A stretch of 64,000 bases of DNA from Promicromonospora umidemergens (lineage in GTDB: Bacteria > Actinomycetota > Actinomycetes > Actinomycetales > Cellulomonadaceae). Location: assembly GCF_024171995.1 (NCBI RefSeq), contig NZ_JAMTCT010000007.1:62001-126000 (forward strand), in the 5' to 3' direction. The notes below the pieces were generated by a model. The model was given only the letters and a program-made list of their open reading frames with translations, was not told the DNA's origin and ran no database searches. This document shows positions 7,352-14,570 of the stretch, piece after piece; positions within the stretch are counted from its first letter, which is position 1; each line of letters opens with the position of its first letter. A program made the position numbers and the translations under genes.

Positions 7352-8353
7352 TCAACAGGATCGCTCGGGCTCCGATCCCGGCCCGCAGACCGGAGACTGC
7401 GCCTTGGGAGCAAAGTCACGGGGGCTCTGCTCGACGACGGTGCCGGTGTGGAGCAGCGCGCCGTCGTTGTCGAGGTAGCGGGTCTCCAGCAGCCTGCCGT
7501 CGCTCGGATCGAGCACGAGAGCATAGCGGCCCAGGTTCTGGCTACTGAAGTCAATGCTCACGGCAGTGCCGTCGCGGCCGGTGGCGTCTGTCGTCGGGCC
7601 GTCCAGGGTGACACCGGGGATCGTGGCGATGACCTCCCACAGGCCTCGCCGCAGCTCGGGCCTGGCCGGGCTCTCGCGCAACAGGCCGGTAGAGGCGTCC
7701 CACAGGTCGTAGGCGTCGCCGTGCGAGGTCTCCGTCACCCGCTCCGTCAGCAGTGCGCTGAGCGCCTCGGGGTCAGAAGGCAACTCCTCGAGCTCGTCCC
7801 AGGTCACTGACACGTTGTCACCGAACGTTGTGGTCCCGTCTGCTTCCGGGTCTGTGTAGTTCTGCCCGAGGTCTTGGTTCCGGATCAATGCGGGGTCGAG
7901 GACCTCGCTGCCGTCCAGCTCAGCGGCCTCCGCAGCCAGAAACTCGTCACGGAGCACCCCGCCGTCGCGGGCGAGCCAGATCTCACGCTGGTACGGGACA
8001 GTGACGGAAGTGTCGACCTCTGTCCGGACGTACCAGTACCGTCCCTCCTCCACCGGCTGCAGGGCAGCGTTACTCGCCGCCTCGAGAAGGATCTGCTCCG
8101 CCGACGCCGGCGCGGTGACCAGGAGACCACCACCGACAGCGGCGGCCAGCAATGCGACCCCACCGCCCACCAACGCGCGAGCCTTGGTGCCCCAGCGCTT
8201 CGAGGTTCCCGAGCGAGCAGGTCGTGAGGTTGCTGAGAGGTCCTGCAGGAGCAGTTCTGCGCGGGCGCTCTCGTCCGCGGTCAGTGTGCTGGTCGGGACG
8301 GGGTTCGCCTCGGTGACCCGGCGGAGCGTGCGGTCTCTCATGAGGTTGTTCAT
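7352..8353 (-). CDS. CU044_5270 family membrane protein, sigma-factor partner
   Basis: A 333-residue protein. A cytoplasmic N-terminus of about 55 residues (with ADESARAELLLQDL) is followed by one membrane segment (ALVGGGVALLAAAVGGGLLV, about 60-80). The extracellular domain has the family features YWYVRTEVDTS, REIWLARDGG and a late DFSSQNLGRYALVLDP. Proteins of this type regularly sit behind ECF sigma factors in actinobacteria and are thought to act as membrane regulators, possibly anti-sigma factors. I do not see a zinc-type HxxxCxxC motif. Its ATG overlaps the stop of the sigma gene by four bases, so expression is coupled. The pair is the whole content of the second cassette. Confidence 0.75.
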   Translation of the reverse strand: MNNLMRDRTLRRVTEANPVPTSTLTADESARAELLLQDLSATSRPARSGTSKRWGTKARALVGGGVALLAAAVGGGLLVTAPASAEQILLEAASNAALQPVEEGRYWYVRTEVDTSVTVPYQREIWLARDGGVLRDEFLAAEAAELDGSEVLDPALIRNQDLGQNYTDPEADGTTTFGDNVSVTWDELEELPSDPEALSALLTERVTETSHGDAYDLWDASTGLLRESPARPELRRGLWEVIATIPGVTLDGPTTDATGRDGTAVSIDFSSQNLGRYALVLDPSDGRLLETRYLDNDGALLHTGTVVEQSPRDFAPKAQSPVCGPGSEPERSC

Positions 8354-8901
8354 GGCAGCTCTCCCTTGAAGGCAACAGTGAGGTTCGGGGTGATCGCGGG
8401 GACGGGGTCATCGACCGAGTCGCCCAGCAGATGCTTGAGCCGTCGGCGCGCTCTGGTCAGCCGGACCGAGAACGCCGCTCGGGTGCATCCGAGCACAGCA
8501 GCGGCCTCCCGGCCGGTGAGTCCGTCCCAGGCGACAAAGGCGATCGCCTCGCGGTCGGTGTCATTCAGCCGTGCCCACGCCAACCGGAGGTCCAGTGCCG
8601 CGGCATTGAACGATGTGCCGTCCGCGTCTGGATCTCGCTCACTACCGAGGCGCAGCTCCAGACGGCGTCGTCGTTCCTGGGTGCGGTGGTCGTTCGCGAC
8701 CAGGTTGCGCGCCACGCCGAACAGCCACGGGCGCACCTCGCGTGGCACGTCCTCCCACCGGTCCCAGGCGATGGTGAACACATCGGCGGCGAGGTCTTCC
8801 ACCAGCGCGGGATCAACGCGACGTCGTATGAAGGCGAGTATGTCCGGGTAGGCCGCGCGGAACACCTCGCTGAACACGACGTCCGGCCTTGGCCTCACCA
8901 C
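8350..8901 (-). CDS. RNA polymerase ECF (SigE-like) sigma factor
   Basis: A 183-residue sigma-70 factor with region 2 (FSEVFRAAYPDILAFIRRRV, DLAADVFTIAWDRW, RPWLFGVARNLVAND) and region 4 (LNDTDREAIAFVAWDGLTG, REAAAVLGCTRAAFSVRLTR); regions 1 and 3 are absent, as in ECF sigmas. It directs RNA polymerase to a small set of stress or envelope promoters. The start GTG at 8901 has an AAGGAAGAG ribosome site just before it. The overlapping downstream membrane protein is its likely regulator. It sits immediately inside the cassette bounded by repeat copies R3 and R2, so the pair appears to have arrived as a self-contained regulatory module. Confidence 0.85.
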   Translation of the reverse strand: MVRPRPDVVFSEVFRAAYPDILAFIRRRVDPALVEDLAADVFTIAWDRWEDVPREVRPWLFGVARNLVANDHRTQERRRRLELRLGSERDPDADGTSFNAAALDLRLAWARLNDTDREAIAFVAWDGLTGREAAAVLGCTRAAFSVRLTRARRRLKHLLGDSVDDPVPAITPNLTVAFKGELP

Positions 8902-9060
8902 AGACTCTTCCTTTGTCTCATGCCCCTACATGGTTCCCGACGACGAAAGTGCAACGCCGCCCCGTGGACGTGGGGTGCACGAGGCCAAGGCGCCAGAACC
9001 GGGTCTGTCGGTCCACCCGCACCCCACCAAACACGAGGAACATCTCCCCACGACAAACGG

Positions 9061-9190
9061 GAGGGGCCCCGCAGACACGATGTCCGCGGGGCCCCTCCGT
9101 CAGTCGCAGGAGCGACCTGTCACCAGCCGCGCTCCGCCAGCCGCACCGGCGCAGCCTCTTCTTCGACATTGATGCCGTGGTCCAAGATTG
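9061..9190 (-). repeat. displaced pdxS 3'-end copy R3 (best preserved)
   Basis: Minus strand: arm CAATCTTGGACCAC (9177-9190), then 57 bases (9120-9176) encoding [18 protein letters not shown] and TGA. They differ from the native tail only at two silent sites. A hairpin with 16-bp arms follows (9061-9076 with 9082-9097). Around the junction an imperfect inverted repeat TCTTCGAC (9160-9167) / GTCCAAGA (9180-9187) flanks a 12-base centre, the layout expected of a tyrosine-recombinase core. The region 8902-9331 contains nothing else that I can assign. Confidence 0.85.
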
Positions 9191-9331
9191 GTACAGGCCG
9201 TCGTTTTGCCGCACGACTTGTGGTCGTTCTGCCGCACACCCAAAGGTCGCGCTGCCAGGCACGCCTCATCAGGCGTACACATCAGGGTGCGCAGAAGGAC
9301 AGACTCCATCGCCCGGCCAGCGGATCGACCG

Positions 9332-9676
9332 TCACAGGTCCACCACTCGTCGAAGGCCGGCGTCGACGGCATCCATCAGGTTGTCAGGAAGCGCGAATCC
9401 GGTGGGTTCGATGTCAGTGCGGTCCACGGTCATCGGCTGGGACACGTTGACGACCGAGTCCTTCGGCAGCCCGGACGCCAAAGCTGGGAGGAACACGTTG
9501 CCAGGATGCCGCGCGAGGGCCGTGTTCGAGGTGATCGGCAGGACGACGACGGTCGCGATGCGGGATTTGTTGTACTGATCGGACTGTACGACGACGGCAG
9601 GTCGCCGCTTGGCCGGAGCGCTGCCCCGGGGTTCTCCGAAGTCGACCCAGCACACCTCTGCGCGCCGGATCACCAC
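9332..9676 (-). CDS. MazF/PemK-family endoribonuclease toxin
   Basis: A 114-residue protein with the MazF/PemK fold: RRAEVCWVDFGEPRGSAP at the start, KRRPAVVVQSDQYNKSRIAT (strand 2 with the Q-S/N-D motif), VVVLPITSNTA and a C-terminal LMDAVDAGLRRVV helix. MazF-type toxins cut mRNA or other RNA at short sequences and are held inactive by the antitoxin from the gene before them. The GTG start overlaps the end of the antitoxin gene by seven bases. This is the last gene of the cassette next to pdxS and lies about 140 bases from repeat copy R3. Confidence 0.9.
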   Translation of the reverse strand: MVIRRAEVCWVDFGEPRGSAPAKRRPAVVVQSDQYNKSRIATVVVLPITSNTALARHPGNVFLPALASGLPKDSVVNVSQPMTVDRTDIEPTGFALPDNLMDAVDAGLRRVVDL

Positions 9677-9918
9677 TCGTCCGAAGCCTCGACCAGGCGC
9701 GCGTTCGCGGCACGGCGAAACTCGGCGGTATCGTCACCGGGCTGCCCGATGGCGTCGATCGCGTCGTCGATCTGCTCGGTCAGGTCTGCACTGGTCAGTT
9801 CGTCGGCGTAGTGCTCAGCGGCACGCCGATAGAACTCCGAACGCGTCATGCCGTGCTTCTGCGCGATGTGGTCGAAGCGCTCCGCCGTGTGGTCCGGGAG
9901 GCTGATCGCTGTCTTCAT
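9670..9918 (-). CDS. ribbon-helix-helix antitoxin (MazE-like)
   Basis: An 82-residue protein whose N-terminus MKTAISLPDHTAERFDHIA is the DNA-contacting strand and first helix of a CopG-like ribbon-helix-helix domain, followed by GMTRSEFYRRAAEHYADEL. The acidic C-terminal half (DLTEQIDDAIDAIGQPGDD) is the expected toxin-binding tail. It would neutralise the MazF-type toxin encoded in overlap downstream and repress the operon. Its ATG overlaps the stop of the DUF6000-like gene upstream, so three genes are translated in a chain. Confidence 0.9.
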   Translation of the reverse strand: MKTAISLPDHTAERFDHIAQKHGMTRSEFYRRAAEHYADELTSADLTEQIDDAIDAIGQPGDDTAEFRRAANARLVEASDEW

Positions 9919-10571
9919 GGATCAACGGTATAACTTTTTCTACCGCCCCGCCAGAGAGGTGCGCGCCACGCTGAACGGCGCGCAGTTCGGAAGTCGCTCT
10001 GAAGATCGGTAGCAACCTTCAGTGAGTCCTGGAACGAGGCAACGACTATGGGATCGGGATCGAACGGCGGAGGACCGCCCAGGTGGGCGATGGCTGCCGA
10101 TACATACTCCGCAGTTCCGAGGTCGTCACGGCCATCGCGACGTGCGACGAACGACTGCATTCCCGCGACGACGTCCGACCCAGTGATCAGCGCGCTGACA
10201 ACTGCAAGGGGACCTGCAGCATGCGAGGACGCGTCGATCCACGCGGCGGCGACTGCCTCGCGAACTCTGTCGGCGGGTACCGCCAGGGCGAACCACGCAC
10301 CCATGGTCTGTTCACGCCACCCGCCGCTCAGGAGCAGCCATTCCACCTGCTCGGAAGTCGGTCGCCTACCCGCTCTGATCAGCTTGCGCCGGAACCTGCG
10401 TGCAGCATCCGGATCGACTTCGGTCGGCGCCTCCACCAAGTACATCTTCAGGTAGAACGGCCGAACCAGCCGCCTGATCAGCCGGGCGTCTTCACGGGTA
10501 TAGAGCAATGAGCTGCGCCCCTCTCCTGCCCCGGACTGGCCCCACTCATACTCCGACAACGGCGCCGACAC
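9915..10571 (-). CDS. DUF6000-like protein in the toxin-antitoxin operon
   Basis: The frame runs up to 10685, but the N-terminal part there is low-complexity and abuts the pdxS terminator. GTG at 10571 (MSAPLSEYEWGQ) gives 218 residues and is preferred. LIRRLVRPFYLKMYL, LLLSGGWREQTMGAWFALAV, AGMQSFVARRD and AIAHLGGPPPFDP resemble the helical repeat-like proteins called DUF6000, whose function is unknown. The stop overlaps the antitoxin start as ATGA, so it belongs to the same transcript. A third gene ahead of an RHH-MazF pair is unusual. It could be an immunity or chaperone factor, or only a passenger (inference). Confidence 0.5.
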   Translation of the reverse strand: MSAPLSEYEWGQSGAGEGRSSLLYTREDARLIRRLVRPFYLKMYLVEAPTEVDPDAARRFRRKLIRAGRRPTSEQVEWLLLSGGWREQTMGAWFALAVPADRVREAVAAAWIDASSHAAGPLAVVSALITGSDVVAGMQSFVARRDGRDDLGTAEYVSAAIAHLGGPPPFDPDPIVVASFQDSLKVATDLQSDFRTARRSAWRAPLWRGGRKSYTVDP

Positions 10572-10706
10572 ATGACCTTGATTCAACAGGCTCCAGGCGG
10601 CCGTTATCGGAGCGGCCGTTATCGGACGGGTTATGGCTCTGCCCGAGCCTACTGAACCCAACCCAGCCACGGCCACAGGGGCCACCTTGCCCAGGAAAGC
10701 AGAAGA

Positions 10707-10733
10707 GCCCCGCGGACTCGATGTCCGCGGGGC
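10707..10733 (-). terminator. rho-independent terminator of pdxS (native repeat copy R0)
   Basis: A perfect 11-bp stem GCCCCGCGGAC / GTCCGCGGGGC with a 5-base loop, 20 bases after the pdxS stop. The segment 10707-10810 (stem, spacer, stop and last 18 codons) is the part repeated as R1-R3 further left. Here it is continuous with the pdxS body and lacks the CAATCTTGGACCAC arm, so it is the occupied target end. Confidence 0.8.
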
Positions 10734-10753
10734 CCCTCCGTCGACGGCCTAGC

Positions 10754-11668
10754 TCACCAGCCGCGCTCAGCCAGCCGCACCGGCGCAGCCTCTTCTTCAA
10801 CATTGATGCCGACCATCGCCTCGCCGAGACCGCGCGAGACCTTGGCGATCACGTCCGCGTCGTCGAAGAACGTCGTGGCCTGCACGATCGCCTTCGCCCG
10901 CTGCGCGGGGTTGCCCGACTTGAAGATGCCGGAGCCGACGAACACGCCCTCGGCGCCGAGCTGCATCATCATCGCGGCGTCCGCAGGCGTGGCGATACCG
11001 CCGGCGGTGAACAGCACCACCGGCAGCTTTCCGGTGGTCGCGATCTCCTTGACCAGCTCGTACGGCGCCTGCAGCTCCTTGGCGGCGACGAACAGCTCGT
11101 CCTCCGGAAGCGACGTCAGGCGGCGGATCTGCTGGCGGATCTGACGCATGTGCGTGGTCGCGTTCGACACGTCGCCCGTGCCGGCCTCGCCCTTCGAGCG
11201 GATCATCGCAGCGCCCTCGGTGATGCGGCGCAGCGCCTCACCAAGGTTCGTCGCACCGCAGACGAACGGCACGGTGAAGTTCCACTTCTCGATGTGGTTC
11301 GTGTAGTCAGCCGGGGTCAGCACCTCGGACTCGTCGATGTAGTCGACGCCGAGCGACTGCAGCACCTGCGCCTCGACGAAGTGCCCGATGCGCGCCTTCG
11401 CCATCACCGGGATGGAGACGGCCTCGATGATGCCGTCGACCATGTCGGGGTCGCTCATGCGCGACACGCCGCCCTGCGCACGGATGTCCGCAGGCACCCG
11501 CTCCAGCGCCATGACGGCCACCGCACCCGCGTCCTCGGCGATCTTCGCCTGGTCGGGGGTGACGACGTCCATGATGACGCCGCCCTTGAGCATCTCGGCC
11601 ATACCGCGCTTCACGCGCGCGGTGCCAGCCGTACCCACGGTGTTCTCGCCGGTCACGGATTCAGTCAC
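10754..11668 (-). CDS. pdxS: pyridoxal 5'-phosphate synthase subunit PdxS
   Basis: A 304-residue PdxS (SNZ family) that builds PLP from ribose 5-phosphate, glyceraldehyde 3-phosphate and ammonia delivered by PdxT. Clear family segments: [15 protein letters not shown] near the start, [76 protein letters not shown] and the C-terminal [23 protein letters not shown] or GTG choice near 11668 fits the usual length. The gene follows the pimA group as in mycobacteria. pdxT, normally next, is absent within the 10.7 kb to the window edge; the space is filled by cassettes flanked by copies of this gene's own 3' end. The last 18 codons were probably supplied by the most recent insertion. Confidence 0.97.
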   Translation of the reverse strand: MTESVTGENTVGTAGTARVKRGMAEMLKGGVIMDVVTPDQAKIAEDAGAVAVMALERVPADIRAQGGVSRMSDPDMVDGIIEAVSIPVMAKARIGHFVEAQVLQSLGVDYIDESEVLTPADYTNHIEKWNFTVPFVCGATNLGEALRRITEGAAMIRSKGEAGTGDVSNATTHMRQIRQQIRRLTSLPEDELFVAAKELQAPYELVKEIATTGKLPVVLFTAGGIATPADAAMMMQLGAEGVFVGSGIFKSGNPAQRAKAIVQATTFFDDADVIAKVSRGLGEAMVGINVEEEAAPVRLAERGW

Positions 11669-11806
11669 GGTTACCTCGCAAAGTTCTCGCCGATGGGATC
11701 GACGCCGGTCGTTCCGGGCGCGGTCGGCGCCCTACCCCGATCCTATCGTCCGGCTCCGGCGGGCCCCGCCCGCTGCCCGCGGACCGGTCATGCTCCGGCG
11801 GACCGG

Positions 11807-12394
11807 TCACCCGCCACTGGGCTCCAGGGCGTGCGGCAGCGCGTCGTCCAGCTCCACCGTCCGTGGCATCGGCGTGCGCCCCGCCAGCCAGAACAACCGC
11901 ACGTACCAGAGCCTGCGCACCCGCCGGGCCTGCGCGACCGCCTCGTTGTGGAAGCGACGGGCCAGCGTCGCCCGGTACCAGGCGTCGGCAAGCCCCGTCA
12001 CGACCTCGCCGGCAGGTCCCTCCAGCAGAGCCCGGACCGCCTCCGGCCCACCCATCGCCTCCCGCAGCGTCGCCGTGAGCCCCGACTCGGCCCGCTCCCG
12101 GGCCGGCCCCAGCCCGTCCATCTTCAGCGCCGCTGCCGGCGAGGTCACCGGCCCGGCGTCCGACGCCGTGTACGCGGCGTCCGCCACCAGCACGGCGCTC
12201 GCGGGGTCCAGCGTGCCCGACGCCGCGAGCTCGACCGCCGACGACGCCCGCCGCACGAGCTGCGCGTCGAGCGCTATGCGGGACGCGGCGACCTTGCGGT
12301 GCAGCCGGTCCACGCGGTATGCGCCCCGCCAGGCGAGCAGCAGGCCGACCGCGAGCGCCCCGAGCACGACCAGCGCCATCTCGGACCAGGTCAT
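11807..12394 (-). CDS. membrane-anchored protein after pimA
   Basis: 195 residues. An N-terminal membrane segment (MALVVLGALAVGLLLAWRGAY, 6-26) is followed by a helical cytoplasmic part (RLHRKVAASRIALDAQLVRR) reminiscent of LemA-like coiled-coil proteins, and a basic C-terminal helix region (RFHNEAVAQARRVRRLWYVR). The function is unknown. Its ATG at 12394 overlaps the pimA stop (ATGA), so it is the last gene of the thrS-to-pimA chain. A similar membrane protein, sometimes fused to a NUDIX domain, occupies this place in other actinobacteria; no NUDIX box is visible here. The 138 bases from here to pdxS show no gene. Confidence 0.65.
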   Translation of the reverse strand: MTWSEMALVVLGALAVGLLLAWRGAYRVDRLHRKVAASRIALDAQLVRRASSAVELAASGTLDPASAVLVADAAYTASDAGPVTSPAAALKMDGLGPARERAESGLTATLREAMGGPEAVRALLEGPAGEVVTGLADAWYRATLARRFHNEAVAQARRVRRLWYVRLFWLAGRTPMPRTVELDDALPHALEPSGG

Positions 12395-13620
12395 GGGTCG
12401 CCGCCGACCTGGCGTGGGAACAGCCCCATGACGCGCCGGACGACGTCGCCGCCGATCGCGTGGTCGGCCGCGAGCGTCATGTCGTACACGGCGAGCACCT
12501 GTTCGGTCACGCCGGACCAGTCGAACCGTTGGACCCAGTCGGCGGCGTGGGCCTGGTAGGAGTCCCTGCGCGCGGAGTCGGCCAGCAGGGTCAGGACCGT
12601 CGTGGCGAGGTGGGCGGGGTCGCCGTTGTGGAACAGGGCGCCGGCGGCGCCGTCGTCCAGGACACGCTGGAAGGCCCCCAGGTCGCTGGCCACCACGACG
12701 GATCCCGCGCTCATGGCCTCGACGAGCACGATGCCGAAGCTCTCTCCGCCGGTCTGGGGCGCGACGTACAGGTCGGCGGAGGCCAGCAGCTCGGCCTTCT
12801 CGGCGTCGGTGACGCCGCCGAGGAACTCGACGGACGAGGCATGCTCCCCGAGGAGCTCGCGGACCTCGGCGGCGACGCCTCCCCCGCGCCCGGCCACGAG
12901 GAACCGCGTACCGGGCACATGATCGAGGATCGTGGGGACGGCCTGCAGCAGGACCGCGAGGCCCTTGCGCGGTTCGTCGAGCCTGCCGAGGAACGCGATG
13001 GTGGGCGCGCCGGGGGTGCCGGTCCACTCGGGACGCCGGGGGCTGCTCGCGAAGACCTGGGTGTACACGCCGTTCGGGATCACCACGGCGTCGCCGCCGA
13101 GGTGGTCCACCAGGGTGCGGCGCGCGTCCTCGGACACGGCGATGCGGGCGGCGATCTTCTCCAGGGACTGCCGGACCAGCGGGTAGGCGACCTGGAGGGC
13201 CCGCGAGCGCACCTGCGAGGTGTGGAAGGTGGCGACCACCGGCTCGGTGGCCTGCCACAGCGCGAGCATCGAGAGCGACGGCACCATCGGTTCGTGCAGG
13301 TGGACGATGTCGAACGGGTGGCCGCCGATGCCGCCCTCCAGCCAGCGGCGTACCCGCGTGGCGGTCAGCGGACCGAAGGTGAGGCGTGCGACCGACCCGT
13401 TGTACGGCACCGGAACGGCTCGGCCGGCGGCGGTGACGACGCCGGGCAGCTCGGTGTCCTCGCTGGAGGGGGCGAGCACCGACACCTCGTGCCCGGCGGC
13501 CTGGAGCGCCTCGGCGAGGTCGCGCACGTGGAACTGGACGCCACCGGGGGCGTCGAAGGAGTAGGGGCAGACGAGGCCGACGCGCAGCGCGCGGTGGCTC
13601 CGACGCCGCACGACCCTCAT
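12391..13620 (-). CDS. pimA: phosphatidylinositol alpha-mannosyltransferase PimA
   Basis: A 409-residue GT4 glycosyltransferase transferring mannose from GDP-mannose to phosphatidylinositol, the first step to PIMs, at the inner face of the membrane. Visible: RVGLVCPYSFDAPGGVQFHV (N-terminal loop binding the acceptor), DIVHLHEPMVPS, AVSEDARRTL, GRLDEPRKGLAVLL, and the donor site GESFGIVLVEAMSAGSVVVA with the E-x7-E motif. The frame is open further upstream, but ATG at 13620 overlaps the preceding acyltransferase stop as ATGA and gives the family length. The order pgsA-acyltransferase-pimA is the conserved PIM cluster, so the function is well supported. Confidence 0.92.
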   Translation of the reverse strand: MRVVRRRSHRALRVGLVCPYSFDAPGGVQFHVRDLAEALQAAGHEVSVLAPSSEDTELPGVVTAAGRAVPVPYNGSVARLTFGPLTATRVRRWLEGGIGGHPFDIVHLHEPMVPSLSMLALWQATEPVVATFHTSQVRSRALQVAYPLVRQSLEKIAARIAVSEDARRTLVDHLGGDAVVIPNGVYTQVFASSPRRPEWTGTPGAPTIAFLGRLDEPRKGLAVLLQAVPTILDHVPGTRFLVAGRGGGVAAEVRELLGEHASSVEFLGGVTDAEKAELLASADLYVAPQTGGESFGIVLVEAMSAGSVVVASDLGAFQRVLDDGAAGALFHNGDPAHLATTVLTLLADSARRDSYQAHAADWVQRFDWSGVTEQVLAVYDMTLAADHAIGGDVVRRVMGLFPRQVGGDP

Positions 13621-14570
13621 CCGGTCCCCCGCCCTCCGGTGGTGCGCGGACGGGCGGGCCCGAGATCGGCGACGAACACACGCTGCAGCATGTGCCAGTC
13701 GTGGGTGTGCTCGACGATCGTCCGGGTGAGCTGGTCCACCCAGCCCTGGGTGAGGAGGCGGACCTGTTCGTCGCGCGGCAGCCCGGCGTCGGGCACGGGC
13801 AGGGACGGGCAGAACCGGACCACGATCCCCCACGGCGTCCCTGCCGACCGGCGACGAGCGCCGCGCAGCCGCTCGTAGTTGATGCTCACCGGGTGCACGG
13901 GGATGCCGGCCTCCAGCCCGAGCAGCGCCGGTCCGGCGGCTACCCGCGCGCGGTGCCCCGCGAGGTCCACCTCGATGCCGGTCGAGGTGAGGTCACGGTC
14001 GCCGAGCAGCGGGATGAGCCTGCTGCCCTCCTTGGCGCTGCGGATCAGCGAGCCGAGCACGTCGCCGTTGCCCAGGGCCAGCACCTCGATACCGAGCGAG
14101 CCACGAAACCGCACGAACTCATCGAACAGCTCGTCGGGCTTGAGCCGTTCGGCGACGGTGAGCACGCTCGCCAGGTACTGGGAGCCGTAGGCGCCGGCCA
14201 GGTCCCAGTTGCCGAGGTGGCCCAGCGCGAGCGCTGCCGCGCCTCCGCCGTCGACGACGGGCCGCACGTGCTCGTCGTAGCCCTCGACGCGCACGCGCGC
14301 CCGCAGCCCTTCCGGGGTGACGCCCTGCAGGGTGAACGTCTCGCGGAAGTACCGCATGTAGCTGCGCAGGCCGGCTCGGGACAGCCGGCGGACGGCGGCG
14401 GCGTCGAGGTCCGGCCGGACGCGCGCGTAGTTGTCCTCCATGCGGCGCACGCTCTTGCCGTGCCGCAGCCAGGTGACGTCGGCCACCGCCGTGAACAGGC
14501 CCCGGAGCAGAGGCTCGGGGATCTTCGTGGCGTGCCGCCACGCGAACGTGTACGCCGCCGCGACGTCCAT
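13617..14570 (-). CDS. phosphatidylinositol mannoside acyltransferase
   Basis: A 317-residue lysophospholipid acyltransferase of the HtrB/LpxL superfamily. GHLGNWDLAGAYGSQY carries the H-x4-D catalytic motif (H-L-G-N-W-D). RLIPLLGDRDLTSTGIEVDLAG and RVAAGPALLGLEAGIPVHPV are the further conserved blocks. In mycobacteria the orthologue (PatA, Rv2611c) puts palmitate on the 6-position of the mannose of PIM1. Start ATG at 14570 overlaps the pgsA stop by one base. The neighbours pgsA and pimA make PI and PIM1, the substrate. Confidence 0.9.
   Translation of the reverse strand: MDVAAAYTFAWRHATKIPEPLLRGLFTAVADVTWLRHGKSVRRMEDNYARVRPDLDAAAVRRLSRAGLRSYMRYFRETFTLQGVTPEGLRARVRVEGYDEHVRPVVDGGGAAALALGHLGNWDLAGAYGSQYLASVLTVAERLKPDELFDEFVRFRGSLGIEVLALGNGDVLGSLIRSAKEGSRLIPLLGDRDLTSTGIEVDLAGHRARVAAGPALLGLEAGIPVHPVSINYERLRGARRRSAGTPWGIVVRFCPSLPVPDAGLPRDEQVRLLTQGWVDQLTRTIVEHTHDWHMLQRVFVADLGPARPRTTGGRGTG

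Noticed and set aside
8906..8937. ECF-type promoter GGAACC (8932-8937) with a GAGAC -10 (8915-8919) in front of the sigma gene
   Set aside because: The implied transcription start would fall within the AAGGAAGAG ribosome site, leaving almost no leader; judged coincidental.
4311..10810. an integrase or transposase gene inside the cassettes
   Set aside because: I looked for tyrosine (R..HxRH..Y) and serine recombinase or DDE patterns in all frames between the repeat copies and saw none. The elements must be moved in trans, have lost their integrase, or it lies beyond the window.
10508..12559. 683-residue open frame on the plus strand
   Set aside because: Antisense to pdxS and the pimA operon end, whose identities are certain.
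12391..13833. 480-residue start for PimA
   Set aside because: The extra 71 residues are Arg/Pro/Ala-rich and overlap the acyltransferase gene; ATG 13620 with the ATGA overlap is preferred.
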